Source: an uncultured Bacilli bacterium
Lineage (GTDB): Bacteria > Bacillota_I > Bacilli_A > RF39 > UBA660
DNA length: 8,881 nucleotides
Direction: 5' to 3'
Assembly (NCBI GenBank): GCA_947591175.1
Contig: CANQDB010000055.1
Coordinates: 1-8,881, forward strand
Part shown: piece after piece, positions 7,036-8,881 of the stretch
Layout of the letters: every line of letters starts with the position of its first letter
How positions within the stretch are numbered: position 1 is the stretch's first letter
Program-made: the position numbers and the translations under genes
Notes under the pieces: generated by a model
Told to the model about the DNA's origin: nothing
Seen by the model: only the letters and a program-made list of their open reading frames with translations
Databases searched by the model: none

Positions 7036-7057
7036 TATCAAATAACCGTCAAATAAG
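7036..7057. repeat. Paired TCAAATAA repeat, copy 3, just upstream of the AlbA ribosome site
   Basis: TATCAAATAAC (7036-7046) and CGTCAAATAAG (7047-7057). It touches the AGGAGA ribosome site of the AlbA gene and lies in its leader, so with copy 2 it brackets the coding region almost exactly. Confidence 0.75.
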
Positions 7058-7112
7058 GAAACTCTTTATTTTCAAGGGTTTTGATACAATTTGCTTCTTT
7101 TTTTATAAATTT

Positions 7113-7123
7113 TATCAAATAAA
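7113..7123. repeat. Single TCAAATAA unit at the AlbA promoter
   Basis: TATCAAATAAA abuts the -10 box (7129-7124) of the AlbA gene and covers its likely start point. A reversed TTTGATA (7080-7086) lies nearby, so the leader may also contain opposed half-sites. Confidence 0.55.
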
Positions 7124-7129
7124 ATTATA
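7124..7129 (-). promoter_or_regulatory. AlbA gene promoter -10 box
   Basis: TATAAT reads on the minus strand at 7129-7124. A weak TTCATA lies 17 nt upstream as a possible -35. The leader would be about 95 nt and contains the single unit at 7113-7123 and the repeat pair at 7036-7057, which suggests control by a protein binding these units. Confidence 0.45.
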
Positions 7130-7205
7130 ACAAAAAAATAATGTATTATGAAGATTATTTAATCAATTTTTATCTAATTTTTTTCTACATGACTATAGTT
7201 AGATA

Positions 7206-7214
7206 TGATATACT
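7206..7214 (+). promoter_or_regulatory. Extended -10 promoter of the Ig-like lipoprotein gene
   Basis: TGATATACT carries a TATACT -10 box (7209-7214) with the TG of an extended -10. The -35 region is poor, as is usual for this promoter type. The start point would be near 7221, giving a leader of about 80 nt. Confidence 0.5.
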
Positions 7215-7219
7215 AAAAT

Positions 7220-7240
7220 AGTAAGTTTAAATAACTTGCT
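7220..7240 (+). promoter_or_regulatory. Inverted repeat at the lipoprotein gene start point
   Basis: AGTAAGTT (7220-7227) and AACTTGCT (7233-7240) form an 8-bp stem with one G-T pair around TAAAT. It sits on the predicted transcription start, so it could be an operator or a 5'-end stabilising hairpin. No T-run follows. Confidence 0.4.
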
Positions 7241-7300
7241 GAAAATATGCTAGTACAGGTATTTTTATATGAATTTTTTCTAAGTGTTGGAGGTGTATTT

Positions 7301-8410
7301 GTGAGAAAAAATTTATTATACTTTTCATTTCTACTTTTATTAGCATTTTCTTTAACAGGATGTGGTGAGAAGAAACTAGAGAGGATAACTTTAAAAGTTG
7401 ATAATTTGATTTCTATCAATGAGACTAAAGAAATTGAAGTTTCTTATGAACCAAATGGACTTAAAGAAGATATTACATGGAATAGTAGTGATGAAAGTAT
7501 TGCCAGCATTGAAAATGGCATTATTACAGCAAAAAAAGTAGGAAGTGTAACTATTACTGCTACAACTACAAGTGGTATAAAAGATCAAATTAATGTTGAA
7601 GTTTATCAAAAAGTAGAAGATTTAACTTTAAGTAATGAAAACGTTGAACTATATGCTGGAGATACAATTCAATTAAATGCTACAATTACTCCAGATGAAG
7701 CAACTTATAAAGATATCACTTGGTCTAGTACAGATGATAGTATTGTAACAGTTGAAAATGGTTTAATAACTGCAAAAAGTACAGGTGCAGCAATTGTCGC
7801 TGCCACTACTAAAGATGGTATATCAAAAAAATGTTCAGTTATCGTTAAAGAAAAACCAATAGAATTTAGCGGTAGTGGAGATAAAATAATCTCAAATGTT
7901 AATATCCCTAGTGGTGAATATGTTGCAAAAATAACTGTCAATTCTACAAGGCATTATGCAGTAAAATTTTATTATGGAAGCAATGACTATGATTATGAAT
8001 TGCTTGTAAATGATAGTGGTAAAGCATATTCAGGAACTACATTTTTAAAAGGTGGAATAACTGATTCAGTAAGTAATGGAATGTTTCAAATTGAAGCACA
8101 AGGACCATGGACAATAAAAGTTGAAAAATTAACTGGTGATACAACATTCCCAATCACAGGCAATGGTGATATGGTTACTGGCGTTTTTGAGGGAACAGGA
8201 ACGCGAGAAGTATTTAATATAAGTTATAATTCATCAAGACATCATGCAGTAAAGTTGTATAAGTATAATGGTGCCGAATATGATTATGAACTGCTCGTAA
8301 ATGATAGTGGCAAACCTTATAACGGACAAGTAATGGCGCCAACTGAAAAGGGAGCAAAATACTTTTTCGTAGTAGAAGGTGAAGGCGACTGGTCTATTAC
8401 TAAGGAATAG
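7301..8410 (+). CDS. Lipoprotein with two Big_2 (Ig-like) domains and a duplicated C-terminal domain
   Basis: 369 residues. The start is GTG 7301, 6 nt after a perfect GGAGGT; the frame is open upstream to 7247 but only this start gives a proper signal peptide. Signal sequence RKNLLYFSFLLLLAFSLTGC has an LTGC lipobox with C21 as the lipid-bearing residue, so the protein is anchored on the outer face of the membrane. Residues about 26-102 and 103-183 are two Big_2-like Ig domains (ITWNSSDESIASIENGIITA; ITWSSTDDSIVTVENGLITA). Residues about 188-282 and 284-369 are two copies of another domain that share STRHYAVKFY/SSRHHAVKLY and an identical YDYELLVNDSGK (230-241 and 327-338). I do not know a name for this second domain; it may be a beta-sandwich. 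Probable role is surface adhesion or binding. It is likely a single-gene unit with its own terminator. Confidence 0.88.
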   Translation: MRKNLLYFSFLLLLAFSLTGCGEKKLERITLKVDNLISINETKEIEVSYEPNGLKEDITWNSSDESIASIENGIITAKKVGSVTITATTTSGIKDQINVEVYQKVEDLTLSNENVELYAGDTIQLNATITPDEATYKDITWSSTDDSIVTVENGLITAKSTGAAIVAATTKDGISKKCSVIVKEKPIEFSGSGDKIISNVNIPSGEYVAKITVNSTRHYAVKFYYGSNDYDYELLVNDSGKAYSGTTFLKGGITDSVSNGMFQIEAQGPWTIKVEKLTGDTTFPITGNGDMVTGVFEGTGTREVFNISYNSSRHHAVKLYKYNGAEYDYELLVNDSGKPYNGQVMAPTEKGAKYFFVVEGEGDWSITKE

Positions 8411-8418
8411 TTTATAAA

Positions 8419-8449
8419 GAAAATGGTTTTCGAAAGGAAATCATTTTTT
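8419..8449 (+). terminator. Terminator of the lipoprotein gene
   Basis: AAAATGGTTT (8420-8429) pairs with AAATCATTTT (8438-8447), with one G-T pair and a short loop, then T residues to 8449. It lies 10 nt after the TAG stop. Confidence 0.65.
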
Positions 8450-8469
8450 CTATCTCAAACTATGGCTTA

Positions 8470-8475
8470 TATAAT
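8470..8475 (+). promoter_or_regulatory. Promoter -10 box of the collagen-like gene
   Basis: A perfect TATAAT lies 50 nt before the ATG. The hexamer 17 nt upstream (TTTCTA) is a weak -35. A palindrome, AAAGGTCCTTT (8482-8492), lies just downstream at the expected start point. Confidence 0.45.
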
Positions 8476-8525
8476 AAAACGAAAGGTCCTTTGGTTCATA
8501 TATTAAGGTGAAAGGAGAAAAAAAT

Positions 8526-8881
8526 ATGAACAATACAAATCAAGGCTATGAAAATTCATTTCCTTCCTTTTGTTATGCTGTAGGTCCGACAGGTGCGACT
8601 GGCCCAACTGGACCAACAGGGCCTATGGGTTTCCCTGGTCTTAGTATAACAGGACCCACTGGACCTACTGGCCCAACGGGACCTATAGGACCTGCAGGAG
8701 GACCAACAGGACCAACTGGCCCAACTGGCGATGTAGGTCCAACAGGACCTACAGGAGAAGCAGGAACTGCTGCTACTATAACAATCGGAACTGTTACATC
8801 AGGAGATGCTCCTGCTGTCCAAAACGTAGGTACTCCAACTGATGCAATCCTTAACTTCACTTTACAACAAGGACCAACTGG
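8526..8881 (+). CDS. Collagen-like surface protein, 5' part, cut by right edge
   Basis: ATG start with AAAGGAG (8511-8517) 8 nt upstream; 118 codons are visible and no stop. A short leader (MNNTNQGYENSFPSFCYAV) has no signal peptide and no membrane helix. From G20 come Gly-X-Y triplets dominated by GPT, with two breaks (FPGLSIT and PAGGPT). Then follows an Ala/Thr-rich spacer ending in NVGTPTDAILNFTLQQ, before GPTG resumes at the edge. Such spacers between Gly-X-Y blocks are common in low-GC Gram-positive collagen-like proteins. Thr in the Y position is typical of bacterial collagens and is a usual glycosylation site. Leaders without a secretion signal occur in exosporium proteins such as BclA, but whether this organism sporulates is unknown. 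A carboxy-terminal domain would lie beyond the window. Confidence 0.88.
   Translation, partial: MNNTNQGYENSFPSFCYAVGPTGATGPTGPTGPMGFPGLSITGPTGPTGPTGPIGPAGGPTGPTGPTGDVGPTGPTGEAGTAATITIGTVTSGDAPAVQNVGTPTDAILNFTLQQGPT

Noticed and set aside
7247..7300. Upstream ATG of the lipoprotein frame
   Set aside because: It has no ribosome site and would add 18 residues before a normal lipoprotein signal, whereas the GTG at 7301 follows a perfect GGAGGT.
857..8410. Recoded TGA (Mycoplasma-type code), since none of the seven complete genes ends in TGA
   Set aside because: Trp codons checked are TGG and no in-frame TGA occurs; seven stops are too few to infer a code change.
8479..8505. Sigma-K-like promoter (AC, 16 nt, CATATATTA) before the collagen-like gene
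   Set aside because: The match is good, but the start would fall on the ribosome site, the motif is short and sporulation is unproven. The TATAAT upstream is simpler.
8573..8860. 95-codon minus-strand frame rich in Gly-Pro-Val
   Set aside because: It is the mirror of the Gly-Pro-Thr codon repeats in the collagen-like gene.

Overview
The window is AT-rich low-GC Gram-positive DNA, probably from an uncultured Bacilli or Erysipelotrichia-like (possibly gut) bacterium. The evidence is strong AGGAGG-type ribosome sites, ATG/GTG/TTG starts, short intergenic gaps, hairpin plus T-run terminators, a lipobox lipoprotein and a Gly-X-Thr collagen-like surface protein. No in-frame TGA occurs in any gene read here, so the standard bacterial code fits. 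Taxonomy cannot be fixed more closely from the sequence alone.

Layout. (1) 1-703, minus strand: the 5' part of an insertion-sequence transposase with two zinc-ribbon-like CxxC pairs, running off the left edge. Its promoter and an inverted repeat covering its ribosome site lie at the outer end. (2) 857-4206, plus strand: a three-gene operon with a small membrane-anchored Cys-containing protein of unknown function, a large sensor with two solute-binding-like domains fused through a membrane helix to a degenerate GGDEF domain (motif DGNEF), and a YihY/BrkB-type membrane protein. It ends at a hairpin shared with the convergent gene. (3) 4242-4793, minus: an unrecognised 183-residue protein, divergent from (4) 4920-5375, plus: a regulator made of two XRE-like HTH domains. 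(5) 5545-7023, minus: a Schlafen AlbA_2 / GHKL-ATPase-fold / winged-helix regulator-like protein, surrounded by seven copies of a TCAAATAA-type unit. (6) 7301-8410, plus: a lipoprotein with two Big_2-like Ig domains and a duplicated C-terminal domain of unknown type. (7) 8526 to the right edge, plus: the start of a collagen-like protein.

How the genes may work together. The operon in (2) looks like an envelope signalling unit: an extracytoplasmic ligand sensed by the tandem binding domains would control a GGDEF-type output whose catalytic motif is altered. Regions 3-5 form a cluster of regulator-like genes with local repeats. Regions 6-7 encode cell-surface proteins. The most distinctive signals are the DGNEF sensor with its conserved-looking operon, the AlbA gene embedded in repeated TCAAATAA units, and the inverted repeat that would mask the transposase start in read-through transcripts.
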